Assembly (NCBI GenBank): GCA_001304035.1
Contig: LJUD01000250.1
Coordinates: 1-5,367, forward strand
Reading direction: 5' to 3'
From: a bacterium SM23_31
Lineage (GTDB): Bacteria; SM23-31
Length of the DNA stretch: 5,367 nucleotides
Each line of letters opens with the position of its first letter. Position 1 is the first letter of the stretch. The notes beneath the pieces were generated by a model. The model ran no database searches. It had not been told where the DNA came from and saw only the letters and a program-made list of their open reading frames with translations. The position numbers were made by a program, and so were the translations under genes. Shown here in pieces: positions 1 to 4,688 of this stretch.

Positions 1-161
1 CAATAACCAACACCGAAGCAACGAAGGGACGGATTCTGGATGCCGACATCGCAAAGGAACAACTGGAAAGCACAAGACTGCAAATCCTCCAGCAAACGGC
101 AACGGCACAGCTTGCCCAGGCTAACATCCTCCCGCAAAATGTCCTGGCGCTGTTTCAATAA
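1..161 (+). CDS. Flagellin, C-terminal end (partial)
   Basis: This is the last 52 codons of a flagellin, the subunit that polymerises into the flagellar filament outside the cell. The readable frame starts at base 3 and ends at TAA 159-161. The peptide runs from ITNTEATKGRILDADIAKEQ to the end ANILPQNVLALFQ. The family signatures visible are the 'R..D.D.A.E' stretch, the 'QILQQ' stretch (here LQILQQTATAQLAQA), and the near-invariant ending A-N-x-L-P-Q-N-V-L-x-L. These form the C-terminal D0 helix, which packs in the filament core and carries the export and polymerisation interface. The 5' part lies outside the window, so total length and gene copy (fliC/flaA/hag type) cannot be told. The codons are clearly more GC-rich at third positions than those of the next gene, as expected of a highly expressed gene. 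No intrinsic terminator follows directly; the first good one on this strand is at 461-495. Confidence 0.95.
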   Translation, partial: ITNTEATKGRILDADIAKEQLESTRLQILQQTATAQLAQANILPQNVLALFQ

Positions 162-248
162 TGGGGGAAGAAAAAATATTGAGCATAATAAATAAAAAAG
201 TAACGATTTTTTTGAGTAATAATTATTAGATTGTTGCGTAATTAAAAC

Positions 249-327
249 GAGATTGCTTCGTCGTTTTACTCCTCGCAATGACAAGCATGAAATCCTGTCA
301 TTGCGAGCGATGCGTTGTAATTTCTCC
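249..327. repeat. Degenerate palindromic interspersed repeat
   Basis: The core is a perfect 12-bp inverted repeat: CTCGCAATGACA at 272-283 and TGTCATTGCGAG at 296-307, with a 12-nt loop. The left flank (GATTGCTTCGTCG, 251-263) and the right flank (308-327) are much less similar to each other. The words GTCATTGCGAG and GAAGCAATC (here on the opposite strand) resemble a small palindromic repeat seen dispersed in intergenic regions of many unrelated bacteria. The decayed right arm suggests an old, immobile copy. It may fold as RNA in the flagellin 3' transcript, but there is no T-tract, so it is not an intrinsic terminator. Confidence 0.6.
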
Positions 328-420
328 TTTAAGATCTCATAAAAAATATAATTATGCAGCTATATCTTATCTGTTAAACTGTTTGAACTTTTGCGCGGGA
401 GTTCATTCAGTTGTCATACA

Positions 421-457
421 GTTGAGGTTGGTGAAACACCAATAGCCAATCAACCTC
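421..457 (+). other. Compound stem-loop, possible small structured RNA
   Basis: GAGGTTG at 424-430 is complementary to CAACCTC at 451-457. Inside, TTGGTG (428-433) is complementary to CACCAA (437-442) around an AAA loop. The two pairings compete for bases 428-430, so two alternative folds are possible. The element ends three bases before the terminator hairpin at 461. Together they look like the 3' half of a short RNA or of a long flagellin 3' UTR. I do not recognise a known riboswitch or sRNA family, and no gene follows on this strand, so a cis-regulatory riboswitch is unlikely. Confidence 0.3.
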
Positions 458-460
458 CAT

Positions 461-495
461 AGGCAGTACATAACAATGTACTGCCTTATTTTTTT
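461..495 (+). terminator. Rho-independent terminator
   Basis: AGGCAGTACA (461-470) pairs perfectly over 10 bp with TGTACTGCCT (477-486) around the loop TAACAA. TA and then seven T (489-495) follow. On the minus strand the hairpin is not followed by a T-run, so this terminates + strand transcription only. That means either read-through from flagellin, about 300 bases downstream of its stop, or a separate short RNA. Confidence 0.85.
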
Positions 496-546
496 ATGAC
501 AGTGTTGCAGGGTAATACAAAAATAATAAAAGTGGCTTTAAAATTT

Positions 547-1692
547 CTATTTCTCAACTATCTTATATTCGTAAACTAAAGTTTCTCTATCAATGATAAA
601 CAACCAGTTATCAATAATTCTAAATATTAGATAACTTCGATCATGGTCACAATTTACATTTCCTAAGAAAACTCCGTCATTATTAAATATTTCAAATTGT
701 AAATTATTGGGTGGGAAATTTTTTGATCGTAATTCATCCTCGGTCTGCTGTCTTTTAAACGCCAGATTCCATATTCGTCCCTGTTTATCTATCTGTACAC
801 CTTTTGAAAAAATATTCATCATAGTTACAAATGAATTATCAGAGAATGTAATTTCTTTCTCATCTTCGGTCTCTTCAATTCCCCTTGAAAGGTCTATTTT
901 CATCAATAATTTTCCGTCGGGAGAATAGCGCTGTATACGATTCTGACATTCATACGATACAATTATATTTCCATTTTTTTCAACCGTATAGAAGTATTCG
1001 TTTCCTCTGAAATTTAGTGATTTTGAATTATACTCTTTAAAACTGAGAGGAAATGACTTTTCCATATCACCATTTGCATTATAACATCTGATATAAGGCT
1101 TACGAATTCGATTGGGATCAACATAAGACCTATCGGTTCCATCATCATTTAAATAACACCCAAATATCATTTGTTTTAGATTGTTCAATCGTACAACTCT
1201 TGCAGTCTGAGGGATATTAAATCTTTTTAGTTCTTTGCCGGGTTTATCTAATATTAGCATTTTAAAATTTCCAACAGCACCCGAGATAGCATATATATTG
1301 CCATCAGTATCTACGTCAAACTCTAATGGGACTCTGCTAAATTCTCCTGGTCCTTCACCCCTCCTGCCTATTGTTTGAACATATTCGCCTTGAGCATTAT
1401 ATTTTTGAATACGAATATTGCCTGCATCAAGAATATATATATTTCCTTCAGAATCTACGCCGACGCCCGACGGTCTGTGCAGCCAATAATTTTCGCCTTT
1501 GCTTTCATCGTCACCGAATATTTGTACAAGTTCAATTGCAACTTTCAGCGTGTCGCCCCACTGCGGCTTAAAGTTGTGAACATAACACACGCCCTCGATT
1601 TCTTCTATCGTATAAAAATCGTCGCTCTGCCCGCACAAAATTATGGTAAACAGCAAAGATAACATCAGAAAAAACGTAATTTTATTTCTCAT
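547..1692 (-). CDS. Secreted six-bladed beta-propeller (NHL-like) protein
   Basis: The 381-residue product begins with a Sec signal peptide: MRNK followed by a hydrophobic stretch at about residues 5-19. Cys20 could be lipidated, but IILC has Leu at -1 and is a poor lipobox, so cleavage by signal peptidase I is as likely. The mature part has repeated propeller blades of the NHL/6-bladed type. The clearest are at about 74-100 (PSGVGVDSEGNIYILDAGN then IRIQKYNAQGE), 123-149 (FDVDTDGNIYAI), 232-264 (EKNGNIIVSYE, IQRYSPDGKLL) and 299-340 (VQIDKQGRIWNL, FEIFNNDG). GRRGEGPGEF at 109-118 is typical of this family in FCB-type bacteria. Such proteins sit in the periplasm or on the surface; ligand and function are unknown. 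The start is supported by AGGAGA (1700-1705) seven bases upstream. A TATAAT (1745-1740) lies further up, without a good -35. No neighbouring gene hints at a role. Confidence 0.85.
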   Translation of the reverse strand: MRNKITFFLMLSLLFTIILCGQSDDFYTIEEIEGVCYVHNFKPQWGDTLKVAIELVQIFGDDESKGENYWLHRPSGVGVDSEGNIYILDAGNIRIQKYNAQGEYVQTIGRRGEGPGEFSRVPLEFDVDTDGNIYAISGAVGNFKMLILDKPGKELKRFNIPQTARVVRLNNLKQMIFGCYLNDDGTDRSYVDPNRIRKPYIRCYNANGDMEKSFPLSFKEYNSKSLNFRGNEYFYTVEKNGNIIVSYECQNRIQRYSPDGKLLMKIDLSRGIEETEDEKEITFSDNSFVTMMNIFSKGVQIDKQGRIWNLAFKRQQTEDELRSKNFPPNNLQFEIFNNDGVFLGNVNCDHDRSYLIFRIIDNWLFIIDRETLVYEYKIVEK

Positions 1693-1824
1693 GATAACTT
1701 CTCCTGTTTAAAAGGATCAGAGACGGCAAGCTAAATATCATTATAATTACAAGTATAGGACATTAAATATTCAGAATAAGTACTACTCTGATTAATTCAT
1801 AAATTTTCCTTCTATTGTTATTAT

Positions 1825-1846
1825 CTGCCACGAGTACTCGGGGCTC
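1825..1846. repeat. Palindromic repeat with CGAGTACTCG core
   Basis: CGAGTACTCG at 1831-1840 is a perfect 10-bp palindrome, flanked by CTGCC on the left and GGCTC on the right as imperfect outer pairing. CGAGTACTCGGGG is shared exactly with the element at 4581-4608, so this is a decayed second copy of that repeat. Confidence 0.55.
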
Positions 1847-1875
1847 AGGATCTAACTTAAAGAAACCATATACTG

Positions 1876-1892
1876 ATCCAGCTTAGCGGGAC
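1876..1892 (+). repeat. TTAGCGGGA element, copy 1
   Basis: ATCCAGCTTAGCGGGAC can fold as a short stem around TTA, with one A-G mismatch. It is close to the hairpin ATCCTGCTTAGCGGGAT inside the larger repeats at 2528 and 2828. All four copies lie on the + strand around rpsT. Confidence 0.5.
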
Positions 1893-1906
1893 AGGACGAC
1901 GGAAAG

Positions 1907-1943
1907 GTGGCACCCCCTAACTTTTTTGGGGGCGCTACTTTTT
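1907..1943 (+). terminator. Terminator-like hairpin of the GTAGC-type repeat family
   Basis: GTGGCACCCCC (1907-1917) pairs with GGGGGCGCTAC (1928-1938), with one A-C mismatch and one G-T pair, around the loop TAACTTTTTT. TTTTT (1939-1943) follows. It has the shape of a + strand intrinsic terminator, but no + strand gene lies upstream since 161. It may insulate rpsT from upstream transcription or simply be a dispersed palindromic repeat; its GTGGC/GCTAC ends match the elements at 4534-4561 and 4581-4608. Confidence 0.5.
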
Positions 1944-2025
1944 CATTATACCTTCGGTAAATTTTTATTTAGATGTTAAAATTCTGAAATAAAGGGGCAA
2001 GTTGAGTTTAGAATGATAATACCGG

Positions 2026-2034
2026 TTAGCGGGA
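2026..2034 (+). repeat. TTAGCGGGA element, copy 2
   Basis: The exact 9-mer TTAGCGGGA is preceded by ACCGG instead of the ATCC(A/T)GC of the other copies. The left stem arm is therefore largely lost, and only the core remains. Confidence 0.4.
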
Positions 2035-2125
2035 AATCAGCAAAAGCGAACGTAACCATTCATACACTTGACGCAAACAAAAGTCCGGATTAACAAAAAA
2101 ATTATTGAAAGAGTCACATTTTTTA

Positions 2126-2154
2126 TTGATATATTCATTATTATTTTCTATATT
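2126..2154 (+). promoter_or_regulatory. Probable rpsT promoter (sigma70-type)
   Basis: TTGATA (2126-2131), then a 17-base spacer, then TATATT (2149-2154). Transcription would begin near 2160-2162, leaving a leader of only about 20 bases before the rpsT ATG. An alternative is TTGACG (2068-2073) with a 17-base spacer and TAACAA, which has a poorer -10. The surrounding AT-richness makes chance matches possible. Confidence 0.45.
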
Positions 2155-2180
2155 TATGGTTTATAAAAAATAAATATCTT

Positions 2181-2438
2181 ATGGCACATCATAAATCAAC
2201 AAAGAAACGTATTATAACGAGCAAGAAGCAGAATCTTCGGAACCGGTCGTATAAGTCGGCGTACAAAACGGCAGTAAAAAGAGTACTCCAGAGCGATTCC
2301 AAAGAAACTGCTTTAAATGAATATCGAAAAGCCGAATCTGTTATAGACAAATTAACAAGCAAAGGTATTATTCATCATAATCGTGCTGCTCGTAAAAAGT
2401 CCCAGTTAGCGCGTTACATTAATAATAATTTAGTATAA
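2181..2438 (+). CDS. rpsT: 30S ribosomal protein S20 (bS20)
   Basis: The 85-residue, strongly basic product is the bacterial ribosomal protein bS20. It binds 16S rRNA and assists early assembly of the small subunit. Length matches the family (about 85-90). Visible family signatures are the N-terminal MAHHKSTKKR with the following K/R-rich helix (residues 4-26, RNRSYKSAYKTAVKR) and the C-terminal KGIIHHNRAARKKSQLAR (61-78). The ATG at 2181 is the family start, MA-K-S-KKR. It has no recognisable Shine-Dalgarno site; the bases before it are AAAAAATAAATATCTT. The gene stands alone, with its own likely promoter just upstream (2126-2154) and a strong terminator 20 bases after the stop (2457-2526). 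In other bacteria rpsT is translationally autoregulated by free S20; the weak initiation region would allow this here, but that is inference. Confidence 0.97.
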   Translation: MAHHKSTKKRIITSKKQNLRNRSYKSAYKTAVKRVLQSDSKETALNEYRKAESVIDKLTSKGIIHHNRAARKKSQLARYINNNLV

Positions 2439-2456
2439 TATTCTATATAAATTATT

Positions 2457-2526
2457 AAACCGGACAGCGAAGGCGGGTGATATGTCCCCCGATATCCCCG
2501 TTTATAAGTGCTGCTCCGGTTTTTTT
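2457..2526 (+). terminator. Two-storey rho-independent terminator of rpsT
   Basis: The outer stem is AAACCGGA (2457-2464) with TCCGGTTT (2515-2522), continued by CAGC (2465-2468) with GCTG (2510-2513) across a bulged C2514. An inner stem, CGGGTGATAT (2474-2483) with ATATCCCCG (2492-2500), pairs nine bases with T2478 bulged. The T-run spans 2520-2526. The outer stem and T-run are a standard terminator; the 41-base interior with its own GC-rich hairpin is larger than a terminator needs. Confidence 0.8.
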
Positions 2527-2527
2527 A

Positions 2528-2573
2528 TTTAATCTGACTAATTTATCCTGCTTAGCGGGATTTCAAGAAATAA
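2528..2573 (+). repeat. Composite repeat, part A, copy 1
   Basis: These 46 bases match 2828-2873 with a single mismatch (A2537 versus G2837), exactly 300 bases apart. Inside, ATCCTGC (2545-2551) pairs with GCGGGAT (2555-2561) around a TTA loop with one T-G pair, giving a TTAGCGGGA hairpin. Confidence 0.85.
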
Positions 2574-2637
2574 TGTATCTTTGAATACTATAACAAAAGC
2601 TGATATATTTTAATGTGTAATATCATTAAATCTTATT

Positions 2638-2660
2638 TTGACAGGATTTACAGGATAAAC
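2638..2660 (+). repeat. 23-bp inverted repeat, left arm
   Basis: From TTGACAGG to GGATAAAC this arm is the perfect reverse complement of 2958-2980. It contains the ACAGGAT unit twice, a word typical of dispersed intergenic repeats in many bacterial genomes. Its second half is also the start of repeat part B (2649-2672). Confidence 0.85.
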
Positions 2661-2672
2661 TGGATATAATAT
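2649..2672 (+). repeat. Composite repeat, part B, copy 1
   Basis: These 24 bases (TACAGGATAAA, then C, then TGGATATA, A, TAT) match 2931-2954 with two mismatches. They lie 75 bases after part A copy 1, whereas copy 2 lies 57 bases after its part A. A and B thus recur in the same order with a diverged spacer. Confidence 0.7.
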
Positions 2673-2827
2673 ATTTTTTATCATGTGAATCTTGTGCAAA
2701 AATAACGTTCATTCAGATTTTTATCAGAAAAATTGGGTCTAAAAAATACATGTAATTATTATATTGTTTAGCTTATTTCAAACAAAATGTCTGTTGATGA
2801 ACCGAAAAGGATGATTGTGGAAAATTT

Positions 2828-2873
2828 TTTAATCTGGCTAATTTATCCTGCTTAGCGGGATTTCAAGAAATAA
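2828..2873 (+). repeat. Composite repeat, part A, copy 2
   Basis: Second copy of the 46-base repeat, with one mismatch to 2528-2573. The TTAGCGGGA hairpin (2845-2861) is intact. The sequences following the two copies diverge at once and realign only at part B. Confidence 0.85.
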
Positions 2874-2930
2874 AATATTTTAAAAACTGTTATACCGTTC
2901 TGTATAGTTTAGGCTCCTTGAGAATGGATG

Positions 2931-2969
2931 TACAGGATAAATTGGATATATTATCTTGTTTATCCTGTA
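2931..2969. repeat. Part B copy 2 in a local inverted repeat
   Basis: TACAGGATAAA (2931-2941) is perfectly complementary to TTTATCCTGTA (2959-2969) across 17 bases, so it can form an 11-bp hairpin. The left half belongs to repeat part B copy 2 (2931-2954), the right half to the inverted arm at 2958-2980. It lies downstream of guaB3, but the minus strand has no T-run after it, so it is not a clear terminator. Confidence 0.65.
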
Positions 2970-2980
2970 AATCCTGTCAA
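2958..2980 (-). repeat. 23-bp inverted repeat, right arm
   Basis: Perfect reverse complement of 2638-2660. The two arms bound a 343-base segment. No target-site duplication is evident in the bases just outside (ending TTATT on the left, starting TAAAA on the right), so a recent MITE insertion is not shown. Confidence 0.85.
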
Positions 2981-3032
2981 TAAAAATTTTTGTAAATAAT
3001 TCAGTTTGAACAGGTTAATATATGTTATATTC

Positions 3033-4193
3033 TCATTTTCCCATACCGACCCGCTGTGCCTTTTGAAATATTTTACCTTCCGAAACAATAGCGGGTGCGA
3101 TGATTATTTCCGTGTTTTGCATCTCCGGAATGTTTCTCGCACCGACACTACCTAAAGACATTCTCAGGGCACCGATAAGATTTTGTGAGCCGTCATCCAT
3201 ATCTGCAGGACCATATAGAATCTGCTCCAGCGTACCGGTAGTACCGACATATATCCGTGTTCCGCGGGGCAGATTCGCATGCGGTGTCGCCATTCCCCAA
3301 TGAAAACCCCTGCCCGGAGCCTCTTTAGCTTTTGCAAACGCCGAGCCAACCATCACTGCATCCGCACCGCTGGCAAATGCCTTACAAATATCACCGCCAG
3401 TCGACATACCTCCATCGGTTATAATCGGCACATATTTGCCTGTTTTAACGAAGAAATGGTCACGCGCTGCCCTGCTGTCGGCAGTAGCGGTTACCTGGGG
3501 AACGCCGATTCCCAGAACGTTTCGGGTAGTGCATGCCGCCCCGGGACCTATTCCGACGAGGAGCGCATCGATGCCGGCTTCCATGAGTGCCTGAGCCGTT
3601 TTATACGTAACGCTGTTGCCCACGATAACAGGCACCCTCGTTTTTTTACAAAACTTTTCGAAATCAAGCGATTTATATTCCGAGGAAATGTGTTTCGTTG
3701 TGGTAACGGTTGATTGAACAATAAAAATGTCAACCCCGGCTTGCTGGGCAATATCGCTGTATCTGTCTGCCTTCTGAGGGATCGAAGAAACGACAGCCGG
3801 AACTCCTGCCTTTTTAATTTCTTCAATCCGCATTCCTATCAGGTCTTCCTCAATCTCTTTCTGATATATTTCCTGTAGTAAAAGCGTGGAACTTTCATTT
3901 GTGGCACCGGCGATACGTTCATAAATTTCATCCGGGTTGCGGTATCGAGTTTGAATACCCTCAAGATTCAGGCATGCCAGTCCCCCCGATTTGCCCATTG
4001 CTACGGCGAATTTTGTGTCAACGACACCATCCATTGCCGCTGCGATAATCGGCACTTCGTATATTTGATCCTTTAATTCCCATGTAATTTCAACTTCATT
4101 CGGATTAATGGTTGCTTCGCCGGGCACCAGGGCAATCTCGTCAAAACCATAGCACCGGCGCGCCTTTCGACCGCGTCCAACATACATTCCCAT
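3033..4193 (-). CDS. guaB3: GuaB3 family IMP dehydrogenase-related protein
   Basis: The 386-residue product is a single (beta/alpha)8 barrel of the IMP dehydrogenase/GMP reductase superfamily. It starts GMYVGRGRKARRCYGFDEIA and ends QRVGMGK, as GuaB3 proteins do. The catalytic loop is GIGPGAACTTR (214-224) with the active Cys at 221, and the phosphate-binding DGG (260-262) and MVGSAFA (281-287) follow. There is no CBS-domain insertion near residues 80-110 (NLEGIQTRYRNP), so it is about 100 residues shorter than canonical GuaB. Family members in cyanobacteria are reported to oxidise IMP to XMP with NAD+, the first committed step to GMP; the actinobacterial ones have no known role. Function here is therefore inferred. 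The frame is open up to an ATG at 4262, but 4193 is the start: GGAGG (4202-4206) is well spaced, homologues begin there, and the likely promoter lies inside the longer frame. Confidence 0.92.
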   Translation of the reverse strand: MGMYVGRGRKARRCYGFDEIALVPGEATINPNEVEITWELKDQIYEVPIIAAAMDGVVDTKFAVAMGKSGGLACLNLEGIQTRYRNPDEIYERIAGATNESSTLLLQEIYQKEIEEDLIGMRIEEIKKAGVPAVVSSIPQKADRYSDIAQQAGVDIFIVQSTVTTTKHISSEYKSLDFEKFCKKTRVPVIVGNSVTYKTAQALMEAGIDALLVGIGPGAACTTRNVLGIGVPQVTATADSRAARDHFFVKTGKYVPIITDGGMSTGGDICKAFASGADAVMVGSAFAKAKEAPGRGFHWGMATPHANLPRGTRIYVGTTGTLEQILYGPADMDDGSQNLIGALRMSLGSVGARNIPEMQNTEIIIAPAIVSEGKIFQKAQRVGMGK

Positions 4194-4200
4194 GTTCTGA

Positions 4201-4206
4201 ACCTCC
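4201..4206 (-). promoter_or_regulatory. Ribosome binding site fixing the guaB3 start
   Basis: On the minus strand TAAAGGAGGT ends seven bases before ATG 4193-4191, an almost perfect Shine-Dalgarno match. It decides between this start and the ATG 69 bases further upstream. Confidence 0.85.
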
Positions 4207-4233
4207 TTTATATCAAATAGGGATAAAATAACA

Positions 4234-4262
4234 ATTATATTAAAATATTTTGATATTTCCAA
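4234..4262 (-). promoter_or_regulatory. Probable guaB3 promoter (sigma70-type)
   Basis: On the minus strand TTGGAA (4262-4257), a 17-base spacer and a perfect TATAAT (4239-4234). Transcription would start near 4227, giving a 34-base leader with the ribosome binding site. It suggests that guaB3 is transcribed separately from the S9 peptidase gene upstream. Confidence 0.6.
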
Positions 4263-4427
4263 AAGATTTGTTCGTGCAGCAATAAAATCAGGTGAGTTAT
4301 TTTTGAAATGCGGCTTATGTCAGAGTATGTTTGTATAATACTGCATTATGCAACTACGTGCTGTGAGTCTCATACAGTTATCTGGGCTAATAAAGTTTGC
4401 AGGGGCGTGACATAAGTCAGCACTATA

Positions 4428-4450
4428 GTAGCGGCGCACCGTGCCCTCAC
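4428..4450. repeat. Degenerate GTAGC-type palindrome
   Basis: It begins GTAGCGGCGCAC and ends GTGCCCTCAC. The inner GCAC/GTGC arms match around a single C; the outer pairing is mostly lost. It is assigned to the family by its GTAGCG start and its closeness to the two better copies that follow. Confidence 0.35.
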
Positions 4451-4533
4451 AGCTGATTATTACAAAAAATAATATAATTTATAAATTATTTGAGTTAACA
4501 TATTAGGTCTGAATTATTCATAAAATTTCCCGG

Positions 4534-4561
4534 GTAGCCGCACACTTTAGTGTGCGCTCAT
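4534..4561. repeat. GTAGC-type palindrome with CGCACACT stem
   Basis: CGCACACT (4539-4546) pairs with AGTGTGCG (4549-4556) over 8 bp around TT. GTAG on the left and CTCAT on the right give weaker outer pairing. No T-run follows on either strand. Confidence 0.6.
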
Positions 4562-4580
4562 AGGGTAATTACGCCATATA

Positions 4581-4608
4581 GTAGCGCCCCGAGTACTCGG
4601 GGGGCTAC
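4581..4608. repeat. GTAGC-type palindrome with CCCCGAGTACTCGGGG core
   Basis: The 16-bp perfect palindrome at 4587-4602 is flanked by GTAGC (4581-4585) and GCTAC (4604-4608), which pair with each other across one G-G mismatch. A4580 and T4609 extend the pairing. It is the best-preserved member of the family and shares its core with 1825-1846. On the minus strand it lies 80 bases after the S9 peptidase stop, but no T-run follows, so a terminator role is not supported. Confidence 0.75.
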
Positions 4609-4688
4609 TGTAAAAGCATCTTTAATTGCTCAATAACTAATAAAACAGTCACCCAATATTATTTATGAATTAATCAGATAGAATAATA

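Larger units (their letters stand above)
162..546. other. Convergent intergenic region
   Basis: This 385-base AT-rich spacer lies between the ends of the flagellin gene (+) and the propeller gene (-). I see no credible coding frame in it. It holds a degenerate palindromic repeat (249-327), a TATAAT-like hexamer at 347-352 without a convincing -35, two CAGTTG words one helical turn apart (408-413 and 419-424), a compound hairpin (421-457) and a strong + strand terminator (461-495). Confidence 0.7.
1693..2180. other. Divergent intergenic region
   Basis: This 488-base spacer separates the divergent propeller gene and rpsT. I see no credible coding frame. It contains the CGAGTACTCG palindrome (1825-1846), two TTAGCGGGA elements (1876-1892 and 2026-2034), a terminator-like hairpin pointing towards rpsT (1907-1943) and the likely rpsT promoter (2126-2154). 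Confidence 0.7.
2439..3032. other. Repeat-rich convergent intergenic region
   Basis: This 594-base AT-rich spacer lies between the 3' ends of rpsT (+) and guaB3 (-). No credible coding frame is seen. After the rpsT terminator it consists largely of two copies of a composite repeat (2528-2672 and 2828-2954) and a pair of 23-bp inverted repeats (2638-2660 and 2958-2980). I see no clear intrinsic terminator for guaB3 on the minus strand. Confidence 0.7.
4194..4688. other. Intergenic region with several palindromic repeats
   Basis: This 495-base spacer lies between the S9 peptidase gene and guaB3, both on the minus strand. Apart from the guaB3 promoter and ribosome binding site it has no credible coding frame. 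The stretch 4428-4609 holds three short palindromes of the GTAGC-type family. CTTATGTCA (4314-4322) and TGACATAAG (4408-4416) are a 9-bp inverted repeat without other support. The length and lack of a promoter-free overlap argue against an operon of the two genes. Confidence 0.65.

Noticed and set aside
1371..1662. Two + strand open frames of 66 and 95 codons
   Set aside because: They are antisense to the 5' part of the propeller gene; no promoter, ribosome binding site or family resemblance.
2156..2173. Tiny upstream frame MVYKK before rpsT, possible leader peptide
   Set aside because: It overlaps the predicted transcription start, has no ribosome binding site, and such frames are common by chance in AT-rich DNA.
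3279..3713. 144-codon open frame on the + strand
   Set aside because: It lies wholly opposite guaB3, whose frame is certain from family motifs; the translation has no domain-like features and no ribosome binding site.
3164..3826. 61- and 92-codon minus-strand frames overlapping guaB3
   Set aside because: They are out of frame inside guaB3 and rich in Arg and Leu, as expected of shadow frames.
4314..4416. 9-bp inverted repeat CTTATGTCA / TGACATAAG
   Set aside because: Short, 85 bases apart, with no conserved neighbours or hairpin extension; likely chance.
4474..4489. 16-bp perfect palindrome made only of A and T
   Set aside because: A/T-only palindromes are expected in such AT-rich spacers (another lies near 217-228); there is no supporting context.
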